Below, piece after piece: positions 16,297 to 26,187 of a stretch of 60,049 nucleotides of DNA; position 1 is the first letter of the stretch; every line of letters starts with the position of its first letter. The DNA lies in NCBI GenBank assembly GCA_949480205.1, contig CASXXK010000003.1, positions 1-60,049 of the forward strand, read 5' to 3'. Source of the stretch: an uncultured Candidatus Saccharibacteria bacterium. Lineage in GTDB: Bacteria > Patescibacteriota > Saccharimonadia > Saccharimonadales > Saccharimonadaceae. Under the pieces are notes generated by a model. That model made no database searches and was not told the DNA's origin. It saw only the letters and a list, made by a program, of their open reading frames with translations. A program made the translations under genes and the position numbers.

Positions 16297-17432
16297 TTCA
16301 GCAAACATATCTAGACTATGCGGCGACGTCGCCAATGTTGCCTGAAGTGAAACAGGCTATGTTGGCGGCGATGAAAGCTGGATATGGCAATGCCTCGGCC
16401 TTGCACGGTGCTGGAAACGCCGCTAAACGAGTAATAGAAGAAGCCCGCCAGGCGGTGGCGCGACTAATTAATGCCGAGCCTGATGAAATTATCTTCACTT
16501 CTGGCGGCTCCGAAGCAAACAATACTGTCGCAGAAATATTCCGTGGCAAAAAAGTCGCAGTGAGCGCGATTGAGCATCCATCAGTATTAGAGTCGATGCG
16601 GGTGCGCGCCAAAGAGTGTAAGGTCATTCCTGTGGATCAAGCGGGGCGCGTGAATCTTGCGAATATTCCTGCAGACGTTGATTTAGTATCAGTGATGCTA
16701 GCTAGCAATGAGCTTGGCACTATTGAGCCGATTGCGGAGATTGTAAGATGTTGTAAGAAACACAACACTTTAATACATACAGACGCTACACAAGCTGTAG
16801 GCAAAATTAAGGTCGACGTTAAAGCACTGGGAGTGGATTATTTAACTTTGAGCGCGCATAAAATTGGTGGGCCAATTGGTATTGGCGTTCTGTATGTCAA
16901 GAATGGTGCGCCTTATTGCCCATTAATCGTGGGTGGACATCAAGAACAAAAACGCCGCGCCGGTACAAGTAACGTTTTGGGCATTGTGGGTCTGGGGGCG
17001 GCCGCCACTTGGTGCTGGGATAATTGGAGCTGTAAGATTTTTGCCGAAAAAGTACGCCCGCTCCGTGACAAACTACGTGAACGGATTTTGCGGGAAATAC
17101 CATACAGCAGCTGCAATAGTCCAGAAGAAGGCTGCCTGCCAAATATTCTTAATGTAAGTTTTCGGGCAGCGGAAGGTGAGTCGATCCAGCTTTATCTGGA
17201 TGCTGAAGGAATCATGGTTTCGACCGGTTCGGCCTGCGCTGCGGGCGACATCAAGCCTAGCCATGTTCTGATGGCGACCACTGGCGACGCCGAAATTGCG
17301 CATAGCAGTATTCGAATTAGCCTGGGGCTAGACACAACGCAGAAGGATATTGATAAAGTAATGGAAGTGCTGCCAGGAGTTATTAAAAAACTACAGGATA
17401 TGAGTACCATAAAGCTTAACAATGAGCTATAG
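16293..17432 (+). CDS. Cysteine desulfurase (IscS/NifS family)
   Basis: A PLP enzyme that removes sulfur from cysteine for Fe-S clusters and thiolated tRNA. The 379 residues show LDYAATSPM at the N terminus, FTSGGSEANNTV, the PLP lysine in SAHKIGG (Lys190) and the persulfide cysteine in GSACAAG (Cys315). It lies in the run nrdD-nrdG-folA-small ORF and is followed 15 nt later by an IscU-type scaffold, so it feeds Fe-S assembly, perhaps for NrdG. Confidence 0.94.
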   Translation: MIQQTYLDYAATSPMLPEVKQAMLAAMKAGYGNASALHGAGNAAKRVIEEARQAVARLINAEPDEIIFTSGGSEANNTVAEIFRGKKVAVSAIEHPSVLESMRVRAKECKVIPVDQAGRVNLANIPADVDLVSVMLASNELGTIEPIAEIVRCCKKHNTLIHTDATQAVGKIKVDVKALGVDYLTLSAHKIGGPIGIGVLYVKNGAPYCPLIVGGHQEQKRRAGTSNVLGIVGLGAAATWCWDNWSCKIFAEKVRPLRDKLRERILREIPYSSCNSPEEGCLPNILNVSFRAAEGESIQLYLDAEGIMVSTGSACAAGDIKPSHVLMATTGDAEIAHSSIRISLGLDTTQKDIDKVMEVLPGVIKKLQDMSTIKLNNEL

Positions 17433-17447
17433 AGAGGAATTATAATT

Positions 17448-17837
17448 ATGCAACCTTGGGTTTATTCTGAGACTGTCAAAGAACACTTTTTAAATCCCCG
17501 CAATTTTTTGATGGGTGACGAGACTAAATATCCACACGACACCGAAGGAGTAGTGGGAAATCCAATTTGTGGTGATCAGATGAAGATGTTTCTATGTGTG
17601 CAAGATGGTAAAATTACCGATGTCAAATGGAAGACTTATGGCTGCGCTAGTGCTATTGCTTCGACCTCGGCGCTGTCGGAACTCGTGAAAGGTAAGACTC
17701 TGGATGAAGCTCTGAAGGTTGGGCCACGGGAGATTACTGATTGCCTAGGTGGTTTACCTAAGCACAAGATACATTGTTCGGTACTGGGTCACGAAGCACT
17801 TGCCGCGGCCATTGAAAATTATCGCAAAAGCGAGTAA
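17448..17837 (+). CDS. iscU: Fe-S cluster scaffold protein (IscU/NifU-N)
   Basis: A scaffold on which the desulfurase builds iron-sulfur clusters. The 129 residues contain the three conserved cysteine regions: GNPICGDQMKMF, TYGCASAIASTSALSELVKGKT and HKIHCSVLG. The Asp next to the first Cys (CGD) is present. The start follows AGAGGA. It is the last gene of the nrdD-to-iscU run. Confidence 0.95.
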   Translation: MQPWVYSETVKEHFLNPRNFLMGDETKYPHDTEGVVGNPICGDQMKMFLCVQDGKITDVKWKTYGCASAIASTSALSELVKGKTLDEALKVGPREITDCLGGLPKHKIHCSVLGHEALAAAIENYRKSE

Positions 17838-17846
17838 AATTAACTT

Positions 17847-18830
17847 ATGGCTAAAATGCGTTTCTGGTTGTCGGTAGGCTACAAGCTCATTGCTGGTATT
17901 GTTGCTGGAATAGCGCTTTGGTTGCGGTTTGAATCACTCGGTCTAAACGCGTGGCGACTATTAGAAACATGGTTATTGGTTGTTACTCTAGGGTATTTCT
18001 TGACGGCAGCCATAACTGAATGGTTTCAACGCAAAGCGCCGATGCCGCATCGCTCGTTTTGTCCACTAATTCAGGGTGCAATTATCGTAATTGGCATTAG
18101 TTTGGGGATTTTACGCATTACCTACGAAGCTAATCATCTAGAATGGTTGGGTGTGCGTGATTTTCTGAATTATGTTGAACTACTGGCTCTACCGCTTCTT
18201 GCAATTGGTGACTGGCTATTTTTCACCAAAAAAGGCCAATGGAGCCTCAGCTATCCTTGGTATTGGCTGGGTATTGTAATTAGTTACGGCTGTTTGATAT
18301 TATTAACAGCAGATTTCATTCCTAGCTCCCAGGGCGAGTGGAAATATCCGTATTTCTTACTCAATTATCCCGAAATTGGCATTGATTCAATGCTGTGGTG
18401 GATGGCTTTGGTTGTAGTAGTAATGTTGGTGCTTGGCTACTGCTTCATGCTGCTCGATTTTGCGCTTAGCGGACAGTTGGGCAAACACGTGGTGCTACCA
18501 AAGATTAAAACCATTGTTATCGAAGAAGAACCAGTAATCGAACCGGAGGTTATTGTTGCGGAGGAAATTTTGCAACCTAAGCCCGAAACGCCGAAAGCTC
18601 AGCCCGTGAAACCCAAAGCAAAACCAGACACTACGGCCAAGACTAAAACTTTGTCTAAACCTAAAAAGCCCAGTATGGATATCGTCAGACCAGTCGAAGG
18701 GCTTAAAGATCGTAAATTTGCACAAAAGCTACATCGTCCCAGCAAAAGCAAGTCGGACATTATCGCTGACATGCGCTTGCAAGTCAAAGGTAACAAAAAC
18801 TCACAGTCCAAACCGCGGAAGAAATCCTAG
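17847..18830 (+). CDS. Multi-pass membrane protein with Pro/Lys-rich tail
   Basis: Unrecognised 327-residue protein. About six hydrophobic helices cover roughly residues 8-215, followed by an acidic stretch (EEEPVIEPEVIVAEEI) and a long lysine/proline-rich tail (KPETPKAQPVKPKAKP...) that ends basic (SKPRKKS). The tail looks disordered and cytoplasmic and could bind nucleic acid or the envelope. TAAAAT overlaps the iscU stop and ends 6 nt before the ATG, so a leaderless transcript is possible. Confidence 0.65.
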   Translation: MAKMRFWLSVGYKLIAGIVAGIALWLRFESLGLNAWRLLETWLLVVTLGYFLTAAITEWFQRKAPMPHRSFCPLIQGAIIVIGISLGILRITYEANHLEWLGVRDFLNYVELLALPLLAIGDWLFFTKKGQWSLSYPWYWLGIVISYGCLILLTADFIPSSQGEWKYPYFLLNYPEIGIDSMLWWMALVVVVMLVLGYCFMLLDFALSGQLGKHVVLPKIKTIVIEEEPVIEPEVIVAEEILQPKPETPKAQPVKPKAKPDTTAKTKTLSKPKKPSMDIVRPVEGLKDRKFAQKLHRPSKSKSDIIADMRLQVKGNKNSQSKPRKKS

Positions 18831-18894
18831 CTGTCACCATTTTGTCACTTTGGTTTGGTAAAATGTGCTTGTAAACATTAAAACTGAGGTAACA

Positions 18895-19572
18895 ATGAAG
18901 ATTCTAGAAGTAAAGAACCTAGTTAAAACCTACGGTAAGGGTGAAAATAAAGTTCGCGCCGTGGATGATATTAGCTTTTCCGTAGATGAAGGGGAATTTG
19001 TAGCAATTGTTGGTGCTAGTGGTTCAGGCAAGTCTACGCTCCTGCATCTGCTGGGCGGCGTCGATCGTCCTACTAGCGGCAAAGTTTTTATTGATGGCAA
19101 AGATATTTATGAACTTTCGGACGACGCCTTGGCAATTTTTCGCCGTCGCCAGGTAGGCATTATTTATCAGTTCTATAATCTAATTCCAATTTTAAATGTC
19201 ATTGAGAATATTACATTGCCTCGTGACTTGGATGGTAAGACCGTAACCAAAAATCACCTAAGTGAATTGCTCAAAACTTTGGGACTAGAAAATCGTACCT
19301 CGCATCTCCCTAATCAGCTTTCGGGTGGGCAACAGCAGCGTGTATCAATCGGCCGGGCACTAATTAATAATCCGGCACTGATTTTGGCTGACGAACCCAC
19401 GGGCAACTTGGACTCCAAAGCTGGTGATGAAATCGTCTCGCTACTCAAACTCTCCAATAAAAAATATCACCAGACGATTATTATCATTACGCACGATCTC
19501 GAAATTGCTAGCCAGGCCGATCGCATCATTACCTTTGAAGATGGCAAAATTGTGAAAGATAGTCAAAACTAG
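18895..19572 (+). CDS. ABC transporter ATPase (LolD/MacB type)
   Basis: ATP-driving subunit for the FtsX-type permease encoded next. It shows [17 protein letters not shown] (Walker A), [11 protein letters not shown] (Q-loop), [14 protein letters not shown] (signature), [13 protein letters not shown] (Walker B/D-loop) and IIIITHD (H-loop). ATG at 18895 follows GAGGT; an upstream ATG at 18865 has none. Family members export peptides, lipids or antimicrobials. The following regulator pair makes a drug- or peptide-response module likely. Confidence 0.92.
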   Translation: MKILEVKNLVKTYGKGENKVRAVDDISFSVDEGEFVAIVGASGSGKSTLLHLLGGVDRPTSGKVFIDGKDIYELSDDALAIFRRRQVGIIYQFYNLIPILNVIENITLPRDLDGKTVTKNHLSELLKTLGLENRTSHLPNQLSGGQQQRVSIGRALINNPALILADEPTGNLDSKAGDEIVSLLKLSNKKYHQTIIIITHDLEIASQADRIITFEDGKIVKDSQN

Positions 19573-19584
19573 GGGGCACTCGAA

Positions 19585-21861
19585 ATGAAAGTTTTACAAC
19601 GTTTAACCCTTGCTAATCTACAGAAGAACAAGCGCCGCACCGCGGTGACGATTATTGGTGTGATTTTGTCTTCTGCCTTGATTTTGGCGGTAGTGGGGAT
19701 GGTGACCAGTTTCCAGAAAATGATGGTCAATTACACAATTGCTGAGCGCGGCGACTTCCATGAGATGTACCAAGAGGTGCCCGTGGAGGCGCTCAAATAT
19801 GTGGAAGAGAATCAACATGTAGAATCCTATTATTATTCGCGTCCGCTTGCTAAGGCAGACTTAGACGAAGATGTGTGGGATAACTATCAGACTTATCAGC
19901 ACCAACCATATAAGGCCGAATATTATGAGCGTTTGGACACTCTGCCAAATGACGCCAAAGGTACATATGATATATACGTCCGCTATGACAATCCTAAGGA
20001 ATATGAAGCCAATCGTGAAGCGATTCAGAACGCTCTCAAAACCGCCACGGGTGAATATATTAATTATCGCACCCATAGTGATTTGTTGAAATATGAATCT
20101 TTTGTGATGGGCGATGCGGCCTTGGCGACGCTGTATAGCATGGCAGCAATTGTTATCGGTATTATCGTGGTGACTAGTGTATTTGTGATTCGTAATAGTT
20201 TCAGTATTTCGGCCACAGAGCGAATGCGCCAGTTTGGTATGCTGTCGAGTGTTGGTGCCACGCCACGTCAGATTCGCCATAGTATTTTCTTTGAAGGATT
20301 AGTGATTGGCGCGATTGGAATTCCATTAGGAATTTTGCTAGGTATTGCCGCCGTGGCAATATTGGTGTGGCTAGTAAATACTTTATTGGCTGGCATGATT
20401 GAGGGTGTAGTGGTATTCTCCATGCCATTCTGGGTTTTTCCGGTGGCGATTGGCCTAAGTTTGATTACGATTTTCTTCTCCAGCTTGATGCCAGCGATTC
20501 GAGCCGGACGCATGTCGCCGATTGAAGCAATTCGTGGTAACCAAGACATCAAAGTTAAAGCCAAGAAGCTCCATACTTCCAAGCTCGTCAAAAATACTTT
20601 TGGCATCGGCGGCGTAATTGCGGACAAGAACCTCAAACGTAGTCGCAAAAAATATCGTACCACGGTAGTCTCAATCGTATTATCAGTGGCAACCTTTATC
20701 GGGCTCTATAGTTTCATCAATTACGGTCAGGATATGATTGGCTTACAGTATAGCAATACAGATATCGACTTTGCCATGAGCGGAGACGACGATGTTGAGA
20801 TTTATCAAGACCTCATCTCGCGTTTTAATCTCCAAGAAACTGCTTTTTATCGTCACCACTCCTCTTCGCATGAAATTCCGGTATACGCGATGGATGAAAA
20901 GAATTTCGCCGAATTCGCTAAAAGCGTGGGCGTACACGAAAAAGATTATAGTAAGGTAGTTTTGGTAAATGACTACGGTATGAACATGCGCGAGCAGGGC
21001 GGGTATGCGCTGGGGCGTGTGACCGACCTGAAGGACGGCGATACTTATAAGATGAAGATTATTCCAGAAGTTCCAGAGAAATGTATTACGCAAGAGCCGC
21101 TGGAAATGGATGGCGAGCAAATTGGTTACTACGTTAATGTTGAAGAAGCTTGTGTGAACGCCGCTGGCGCTGGAGAATATGAAACTGAAGTCAAAGTCAC
21201 GAAAATGATTAGCAACTGGCCGCTAGGCTATGAAGAAGCTCATATGCCAATGATGATTGTGCCAGCGACGCCAGAGTTCCTCAAACAGTTTGCGCTAGAT
21301 AAGGAATATATGAGCCAGTTCTACGCTGCCAATGTGGAAGATGTTCCAGCTATCACGAGTTATCTCGACCAATATTTTGAGGATCACAAGACAGAAAATC
21401 AGTATTATTACACCGATGTCAAAGAGGGTGTAGCTGAAATGCGTCGCATGTATCTATTAATTTCCATCTTCCTTTACGGCTTTGTGATTGTAGTAACTTT
21501 GATTGGCGTGACGAATATTTTCAATACCATCACTACCAATATTGCTCTGCGTGCTAAAGAATTTGCCATGCTGAAGTCGATTGGTATGACAAGCAAAGAG
21601 TTTAATCATATGATTCGCCTGGAAAGTTTGATGTATGCCAGTAAGGCCTTAATCATTGGCATTCCACTTGGGCTCCTGCTATCGTATGCCTTCTATCAAT
21701 CGGTTGCTAACTCGGTTGATTTTGGCTGGATGATTCCATGGATGGCAATCTTAATCTCAGTAGTAGCCGTTGGGTTGCTGATTAGTATCATTATGCGTTA
21801 CTCTGTCAAACAGGTGGAAAAGCAGAATATTATCGAGACCATCCGCTCGGAAAATATATAG
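19585..21861 (+). CDS. FtsX-like ABC permease
   Basis: 758 residues. An N-terminal helix (ILSSALILAVVGMVTSF) is followed by an external domain, three helices around residues 180-310, a second FtsX-like unit starting with another membrane helix (TTVVSIVLSVATFIGLYSF), a large external domain, and three C-terminal helices. Such duplicated permeases work with LolD/MacB-type ATPases in mechanotransmission or peptide export and detoxification. It starts 12 nt after the ATPase gene. The two-component genes follow directly, which suggests sensing of the substrate. Confidence 0.88.
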   Translation: MKVLQRLTLANLQKNKRRTAVTIIGVILSSALILAVVGMVTSFQKMMVNYTIAERGDFHEMYQEVPVEALKYVEENQHVESYYYSRPLAKADLDEDVWDNYQTYQHQPYKAEYYERLDTLPNDAKGTYDIYVRYDNPKEYEANREAIQNALKTATGEYINYRTHSDLLKYESFVMGDAALATLYSMAAIVIGIIVVTSVFVIRNSFSISATERMRQFGMLSSVGATPRQIRHSIFFEGLVIGAIGIPLGILLGIAAVAILVWLVNTLLAGMIEGVVVFSMPFWVFPVAIGLSLITIFFSSLMPAIRAGRMSPIEAIRGNQDIKVKAKKLHTSKLVKNTFGIGGVIADKNLKRSRKKYRTTVVSIVLSVATFIGLYSFINYGQDMIGLQYSNTDIDFAMSGDDDVEIYQDLISRFNLQETAFYRHHSSSHEIPVYAMDEKNFAEFAKSVGVHEKDYSKVVLVNDYGMNMREQGGYALGRVTDLKDGDTYKMKIIPEVPEKCITQEPLEMDGEQIGYYVNVEEACVNAAGAGEYETEVKVTKMISNWPLGYEEAHMPMMIVPATPEFLKQFALDKEYMSQFYAANVEDVPAITSYLDQYFEDHKTENQYYYTDVKEGVAEMRRMYLLISIFLYGFVIVVTLIGVTNIFNTITTNIALRAKEFAMLKSIGMTSKEFNHMIRLESLMYASKALIIGIPLGLLLSYAFYQSVANSVDFGWMIPWMAILISVVAVGLLISIIMRYSVKQVEKQNIIETIRSENI

Positions 21862-21873
21862 TATAATATTGGC

Positions 21874-22539
21874 ATGAAACTACTACTCGTCGAAGATAAT
21901 CCGTTGACCGCCAAGGGATTGCAATATCTCCTAGAGCGTGAGCAATATGATGTCGATGTGGCGAGTAGTTTGGCTGAGGCTGAAGCGGCCTTAGCGATGT
22001 CCAGATATCGGCTAATACTGCTTGATGTTGGTTTGCCAGATGGTGACGGTTTTACGCTTGCTGAAAGCGTGCGCCAGAAAGCTGACATGGCGGTTATTTT
22101 TCTTACCGCCAAAGATGACGAAGCGGATATAGTTAAAGGTTTGGAGCTCGGAGCTGAAGATTATATTACCAAGCCGTTCCGTAATCGCGAACTATTACTG
22201 CGGATTCAAAAGGCTTTGCGTCCGCGCGGAGCGCAAGCGCGGCCACTGCAGGCAGGGAATTTGTCATTTGATGTTGCTAGCGGCCAAGCGATTATTGCTG
22301 GTAAAGCAGTTAATCTTAGCGCCGTGGAGCGTCGCTTACTGATTTGCTTGCTCGAGAATGCCGGCCGGGTGGTTACGCGCGAGCGGCTGCTGGATGAAAT
22401 TTATGACGCTTCGGGCAGTATCGTGAACGACAATACGCTTTCGGTCTATCTCAAACGTCTCCGCCAAAAACTGGGACAAGAAGTTGTTATCAAAACCGTT
22501 AAAAACCTGGGCTACTGCCTAAATGTGGGGGACGCATGA
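21874..22539 (+). CDS. OmpR-family response regulator
   Basis: A DNA-binding regulator phosphorylated by the kinase encoded next. The receiver domain (residues 1-115) has the acidic pocket VEDN, the phospho-acceptor LLDVGLPDG (Asp51) and the TKPF lysine; a winged-helix DNA-binding domain follows (VERRLLICLLENAGRVVTRERLLDEIY). TATAAT at 21862-21867 begins right after the permease stop and ends 6 nt before the ATG, so a separate leaderless transcript is likely. It overlaps the kinase gene by 4 nt. Confidence 0.94.
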   Translation: MKLLLVEDNPLTAKGLQYLLEREQYDVDVASSLAEAEAALAMSRYRLILLDVGLPDGDGFTLAESVRQKADMAVIFLTAKDDEADIVKGLELGAEDYITKPFRNRELLLRIQKALRPRGAQARPLQAGNLSFDVASGQAIIAGKAVNLSAVERRLLICLLENAGRVVTRERLLDEIYDASGSIVNDNTLSVYLKRLRQKLGQEVVIKTVKNLGYCLNVGDA

Positions 22540-23747
22540 AACGACGTTTTTTGCAAAAAATTATCCTGCCAATTTTTGCTATAACTGTAGTTATCGGTTT
22601 AGTTGCGACGCTAGCACTGACCGAAATTGGTCAACGCTTCCGCCAGGATAGCAACCAAGAAATCTCTGCCATCGTGGGTGTAGCAGCTACGGGCGGAGAT
22701 GACGCAGAGGTTATCACTAACTTGCGTAACCCTAGCCCGGAACAAGTTTCATTAGGTGCTGAGCTACTTCGTCAATACGGTTATTTTCCCAGCGATTACG
22801 CTTCGAATAGCGCTGTTCGGTTCTTTACCTGCACGCTTGTGGTTATTTTAATTGTGCTTGCGGTATTTGCGCTTATTGTTTGTGTTTACTTTTGTTGGCA
22901 CGATTGGCGTCGCAGTCAACAGATTATCGGTCTGATTGATTACATGCAGCGCTTAGGCGAGCGAGTCTATGATTTGCATTTAGACGAGAACAGCGAGGAC
23001 GAGCTATCAGTACTTTCGAATGAGTTATATAAGATTATGGTGCTGCTACGCGAAGCTGCTGACAGTAATCAAAAGGCGCGCCAGCAACTTGAGACTGCGC
23101 TGGCCGATATCTCGCACCAACTACGTACGCCACTCACGTCCATGCAAGTGATGGTGGACAATATTTATGATGACACAGAAATGCCCGTTGACGTGCGGCA
23201 GGATTTTTTGCGTTCAATTAGCCGTCAGGTGGAATCGATGTCCAGCCTGGTAATGACTTTGTTAAACCTCGCCAAGTTTGATAACGGTTCAATTCGTTTA
23301 CAGCAGCTTCCGATCGAAGCTGGCGAACTTCTGACGGAAGTTCGCCAAAAGTTGGAGGTGCTAGCCGATTTGCAGGATGTTAATATCGTACTGACAGGCG
23401 ATCTGCGAGCCAAGGCGCGCCTTGATCGGCGTTGGCAAGTTGAAGCGCTAACGAATATCGTCAAAAACTGCTTGGAGCACAGCCAGGCAGGCGGCGAAGT
23501 GAAGATTACAGTAATAAACAGTCCGCTATTTTTGCGATTCAAGATTCGTGACACTGGCGAAGGAATCGCCGCAAAGGATTTACGCCACATTTTTGAACGA
23601 TTCTATAAAGCCAAGAATTCCGCTGCTGGCAGCATTGGTATTGGACTGTCTTTCGCGAAAACCGTGATTGAAGCCGATAATGGTCAAATTTCTGTTAAGT
23701 CCGAAGAAGGTAAAGGCGCGGAATTTACAGTGACATATTTTAAATAG
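22536..23747 (+). CDS. Sensor histidine kinase
   Basis: A membrane kinase of 403 residues: two transmembrane helices (near residues 9-30 and 100-125) enclose a short external loop, then a dimerisation domain with the phospho-acceptor ADISHQLRTPLTSM and a catalytic ATPase domain (NIVKNCLEHS, DTGEGIA, FERFYK, GIGLSFAK). The short sensor loop is like those of kinases that detect their stimulus through an adjacent ABC permease. ATGA-type overlap with the regulator gene. Confidence 0.93.
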   Translation: MKRRFLQKIILPIFAITVVIGLVATLALTEIGQRFRQDSNQEISAIVGVAATGGDDAEVITNLRNPSPEQVSLGAELLRQYGYFPSDYASNSAVRFFTCTLVVILIVLAVFALIVCVYFCWHDWRRSQQIIGLIDYMQRLGERVYDLHLDENSEDELSVLSNELYKIMVLLREAADSNQKARQQLETALADISHQLRTPLTSMQVMVDNIYDDTEMPVDVRQDFLRSISRQVESMSSLVMTLLNLAKFDNGSIRLQQLPIEAGELLTEVRQKLEVLADLQDVNIVLTGDLRAKARLDRRWQVEALTNIVKNCLEHSQAGGEVKITVINSPLFLRFKIRDTGEGIAAKDLRHIFERFYKAKNSAAGSIGIGLSFAKTVIEADNGQISVKSEEGKGAEFTVTYFK

Positions 23748-23785
23748 TATTTCGTGGTATTATATTAGTATAAAGTGAGGTAATT

Positions 23786-24790
23786 ATGAAGACAATTTAC
23801 ATTATTACGGGAGCGAATGGTTTTTTGGGTAATAATTTAGTACGAGAGCTAATGAAGAATCCGGATAACGAAGTACGCGCGCTGGTGTCTTCCGCTCAGC
23901 GCGCTGATGCCCTGCAAGGGTTAAATTGTCAATTATTCGTTGGCGATATTACTAAGCCAGAGTCATTGGCAGAAATTTTTACCGTACCGAAGGACTCTAT
24001 AGTCTATGTCATTCACTGTGCGGCTATCGTTTATATCAAATCAAAGCCCAATCCAATGGTATACCAAGTTAATGTACTTGGTACGAAAAATATCGTCGTC
24101 AAAGTTTTAGAAATTGGTGCAAAATTAGTTTATGTCAACAGCGTGCATGCTATCCCTGAATTGCCTAAAGGTAGAGTAATAACGGAAATTAATGACTTTG
24201 ATCCGGACAAAGTAGAAGGTGAATATGCTAAGTCAAAAGCAGAGGCTGCGCGCTATGTTCTTGAAATGGTCAAGACTAAGGGGTTAGACGCCTGTATCGT
24301 GCATCCATCTGGAATCATTGGCCCGCATGATTACAAGATTAGCCACTTAACGCAACTAATTATGGATACTGCCAATGGGCATTTACGTGCAGGTGTGCGG
24401 GGAGGATATGACTTTGTAGACGTTCGTGATGTTGTAGCTGGGATTCTAGCCGCCTGCACAAAGGGTAAAGCTGGAGAATGTTATATTTTGTCCGGTCATT
24501 ATGTAACCATTCCAGAATTATTGCATATGATAACGTCAGCTGCTGACAAAAAGCCAATTACCACCTTCTTGCCCTTGTGGTTTGCTAAAATTACGGCTCC
24601 ATTGTCAGAGGCATACTATAACATCAAAAAGCAACCACCATTATATACGAAGTATTCGCTATATACTCTCCAGTCAAATGCTAACTTTTCCTATGCCAAG
24701 GCAGAAACAGAACTTGGGTACCATCCGCGCGCGTTGCAGGAAACCATCACTGATACGGTAAAATGGCTACGCACTGCAGGAAAAATTTAA
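23786..24790 (+). CDS. NAD(P)-dependent epimerase/dehydratase-like (extended SDR)
   Basis: 334 residues with a Rossmann start, IITGANGFLGNNLVREL (TGxxGxxG), and a YAKSKAEA motif that supplies the Tyr-x3-Lys pair. Overall it resembles dihydroflavonol-reductase-like or nucleoside-sugar epimerase proteins. The product and substrate cannot be told from sequence. ATG follows GTGAGGT. It is a single gene with its own -10-like sequence, downstream of the kinase. Confidence 0.85.
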   Translation: MKTIYIITGANGFLGNNLVRELMKNPDNEVRALVSSAQRADALQGLNCQLFVGDITKPESLAEIFTVPKDSIVYVIHCAAIVYIKSKPNPMVYQVNVLGTKNIVVKVLEIGAKLVYVNSVHAIPELPKGRVITEINDFDPDKVEGEYAKSKAEAARYVLEMVKTKGLDACIVHPSGIIGPHDYKISHLTQLIMDTANGHLRAGVRGGYDFVDVRDVVAGILAACTKGKAGECYILSGHYVTIPELLHMITSAADKKPITTFLPLWFAKITAPLSEAYYNIKKQPPLYTKYSLYTLQSNANFSYAKAETELGYHPRALQETITDTVKWLRTAGKI

Positions 24791-24796
24791 GACGCG

Positions 24797-24814
24797 TTGG
24801 CTGGGCCTGCAGGA
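24797..24814 (-). repeat. Partial copy of tRNA-Gln 3' end
   Basis: TTGGCTGGGCCTGCAGGA matches 24912-24929, the 3' end of tRNA-Gln on the minus strand, at 17 of 18 bases. The similarity ends in the T-arm. It lies just after the SDR gene stop. Confidence 0.6.
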
Positions 24815-24873
24815 AAGTCAATCTCGCTACGCTCGATAACGAACCTAAAACCTTCCAATTCTGGACTATCCAT

Positions 24874-24914
24874 CAAGATAAATCCCCTCGCCGAAGCGGG
24901 GGGGATTTATCTTG
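24874..24914. terminator. Long hairpin next to tRNA-Gln
   Basis: CAAGATAAATCCCCTCGC, loop CGAA, and its complement with one extra G (896-914): about 18 bp of stem. Its end overlaps the CCA of tRNA-Gln by two bases. Strong but without a T-run; likely terminates from both sides. Confidence 0.6.
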
Positions 24915-24987
24915 GCTGGGTCTGCAGGATTCGAACCTGCGAATGCTGGGACCAAAACCCAGTGCCTTACCACTTGGCGAAGACCCA
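24913..24987 (-). tRNA. tRNA-Gln (anticodon TTG)
   Basis: On the minus strand the acceptor TGGGTCT pairs with AGACCCA, then G and encoded CCA. The anticodon stem CTGGG/CCCAG encloses TTTTGGT with TTG, and the T-arm reads GCAGGTTCGAATCCTGC. 75 nt. It follows the AI-2E-family gene by 33 nt and may share its transcript. Confidence 0.95.
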
Positions 24988-25020
24988 CCATAAGTAGAAC
25001 CAGTATTATTGTATCACAAG

Positions 25021-26163
25021 TTACTTGTCTTGACCAGAGCAGTTTTTGTCTATGAGTCGTGCTTCGGCAACGTCTTCTTTAGCCTCTGCTTCACGTAAGT
25101 TTGGAATTTCTTCCGCAATCACCTTAATACAACCAGCAATTGGAATTGCAATAATTGCACCAAGCAAACCGAAGACATTCATACCAATAATAATTGCCAC
25201 CAACACCATCGTAGCTGGTAAGTTGAGCGCATTCCCCTGAATCTTCGGCGCGATAACATTGTTTTCGACTTGGGCATAAATAATGTAGAAGACTAAGAAA
25301 ATCGCCGCTGCTACTGGAGAGCTAAAGAGCAATACGATTGTGATTAAGAAACAGCTAATAATTGGCCCAAACATTGGTATCAAATAGAACACCATCGCTA
25401 CTAGCCCCATCGGTAGAGCTAGGCCGCTAGGTAGCCCAAAGACGAATGATAACAGTAATACTGCAATCATTACTACTAATCCATCCAATAATGCTACCAT
25501 AGCTTGATGCGAAACATAAGTTGACACCACGTCCACCATACGACCAGCCAGACGCTTCCAGGCACTAACAGCGGAATTCTTACGTTTGCCTTCCAGCATT
25601 TCCCATGCTGAATCCACGATTGCTGGCCCTTCTAGGGAGAAGAACAACGTCAAGACGATTGTCAAAATAATATTAGTTAGCACTTTGGCTACTGTTCCAA
25701 CGCTCATTACGAGGGCATTACCGATATTGGAGACAAAGCCACTAGAGAAATTCTGCAGGGCGGTCATAATTTCATTCTGAAGGTTGTCAATTCCGAGTGA
25801 TTGCCCAAAATCATTGATACCATCCCAGCCACCCAAAGTATGTTCAAAAGTAGCTGGCAACTGCTGCACGAACTGAGTGGTCTGCTCAATTACTACTGGA
25901 CCCACCATCGAAACCACAATTCCCAACACGCCAATCACAATTGCGTAAGCAATCACGGATGATGAAGCCGAGTGATCCTTTTTGGTTAGGCGATTAATCT
26001 GTTGCGCTAGCGGACGAATTGCGATAGTCAAAAACAGGGCGATGCCAATAATCACCAGCGCCTCCCAGGCCTTCCAGACGAACAAAGCCGCCAAACCAAA
26101 GCCCAAAATCACCAACCAAAACCGGACAAAAGTCTTTGTGTCTACCTCAATCGTTTTACTCAT
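25021..26163 (-). CDS. AI-2E family transporter (PerM-like membrane protein)
   Basis: 380 residues with paired N-terminal helices, a long amphipathic region rich in Gln/Phe, and C-terminal helices including LPMGLVAMVFYLIPMFGP and GMNVFGLLGAIIAIPIAG, the pattern of the AI-2E_transport family. Members include proposed autoinducer-2 exporters and sodium/proton antiporters; the substrate is unknown here. ATG follows AGGAGGTCGC. It is 24 nt after tgt and ends 33 nt before tRNA-Gln. Confidence 0.88.
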   Translation of the reverse strand: MSKTIEVDTKTFVRFWLVILGFGLAALFVWKAWEALVIIGIALFLTIAIRPLAQQINRLTKKDHSASSSVIAYAIVIGVLGIVVSMVGPVVIEQTTQFVQQLPATFEHTLGGWDGINDFGQSLGIDNLQNEIMTALQNFSSGFVSNIGNALVMSVGTVAKVLTNIILTIVLTLFFSLEGPAIVDSAWEMLEGKRKNSAVSAWKRLAGRMVDVVSTYVSHQAMVALLDGLVVMIAVLLLSFVFGLPSGLALPMGLVAMVFYLIPMFGPIISCFLITIVLLFSSPVAAAIFLVFYIIYAQVENNVIAPKIQGNALNLPATMVLVAIIIGMNVFGLLGAIIAIPIAGCIKVIAEEIPNLREAEAKEDVAEARLIDKNCSGQDK

Positions 26164-26187
26164 GCGACCTCCTTCTTAACTACTATC

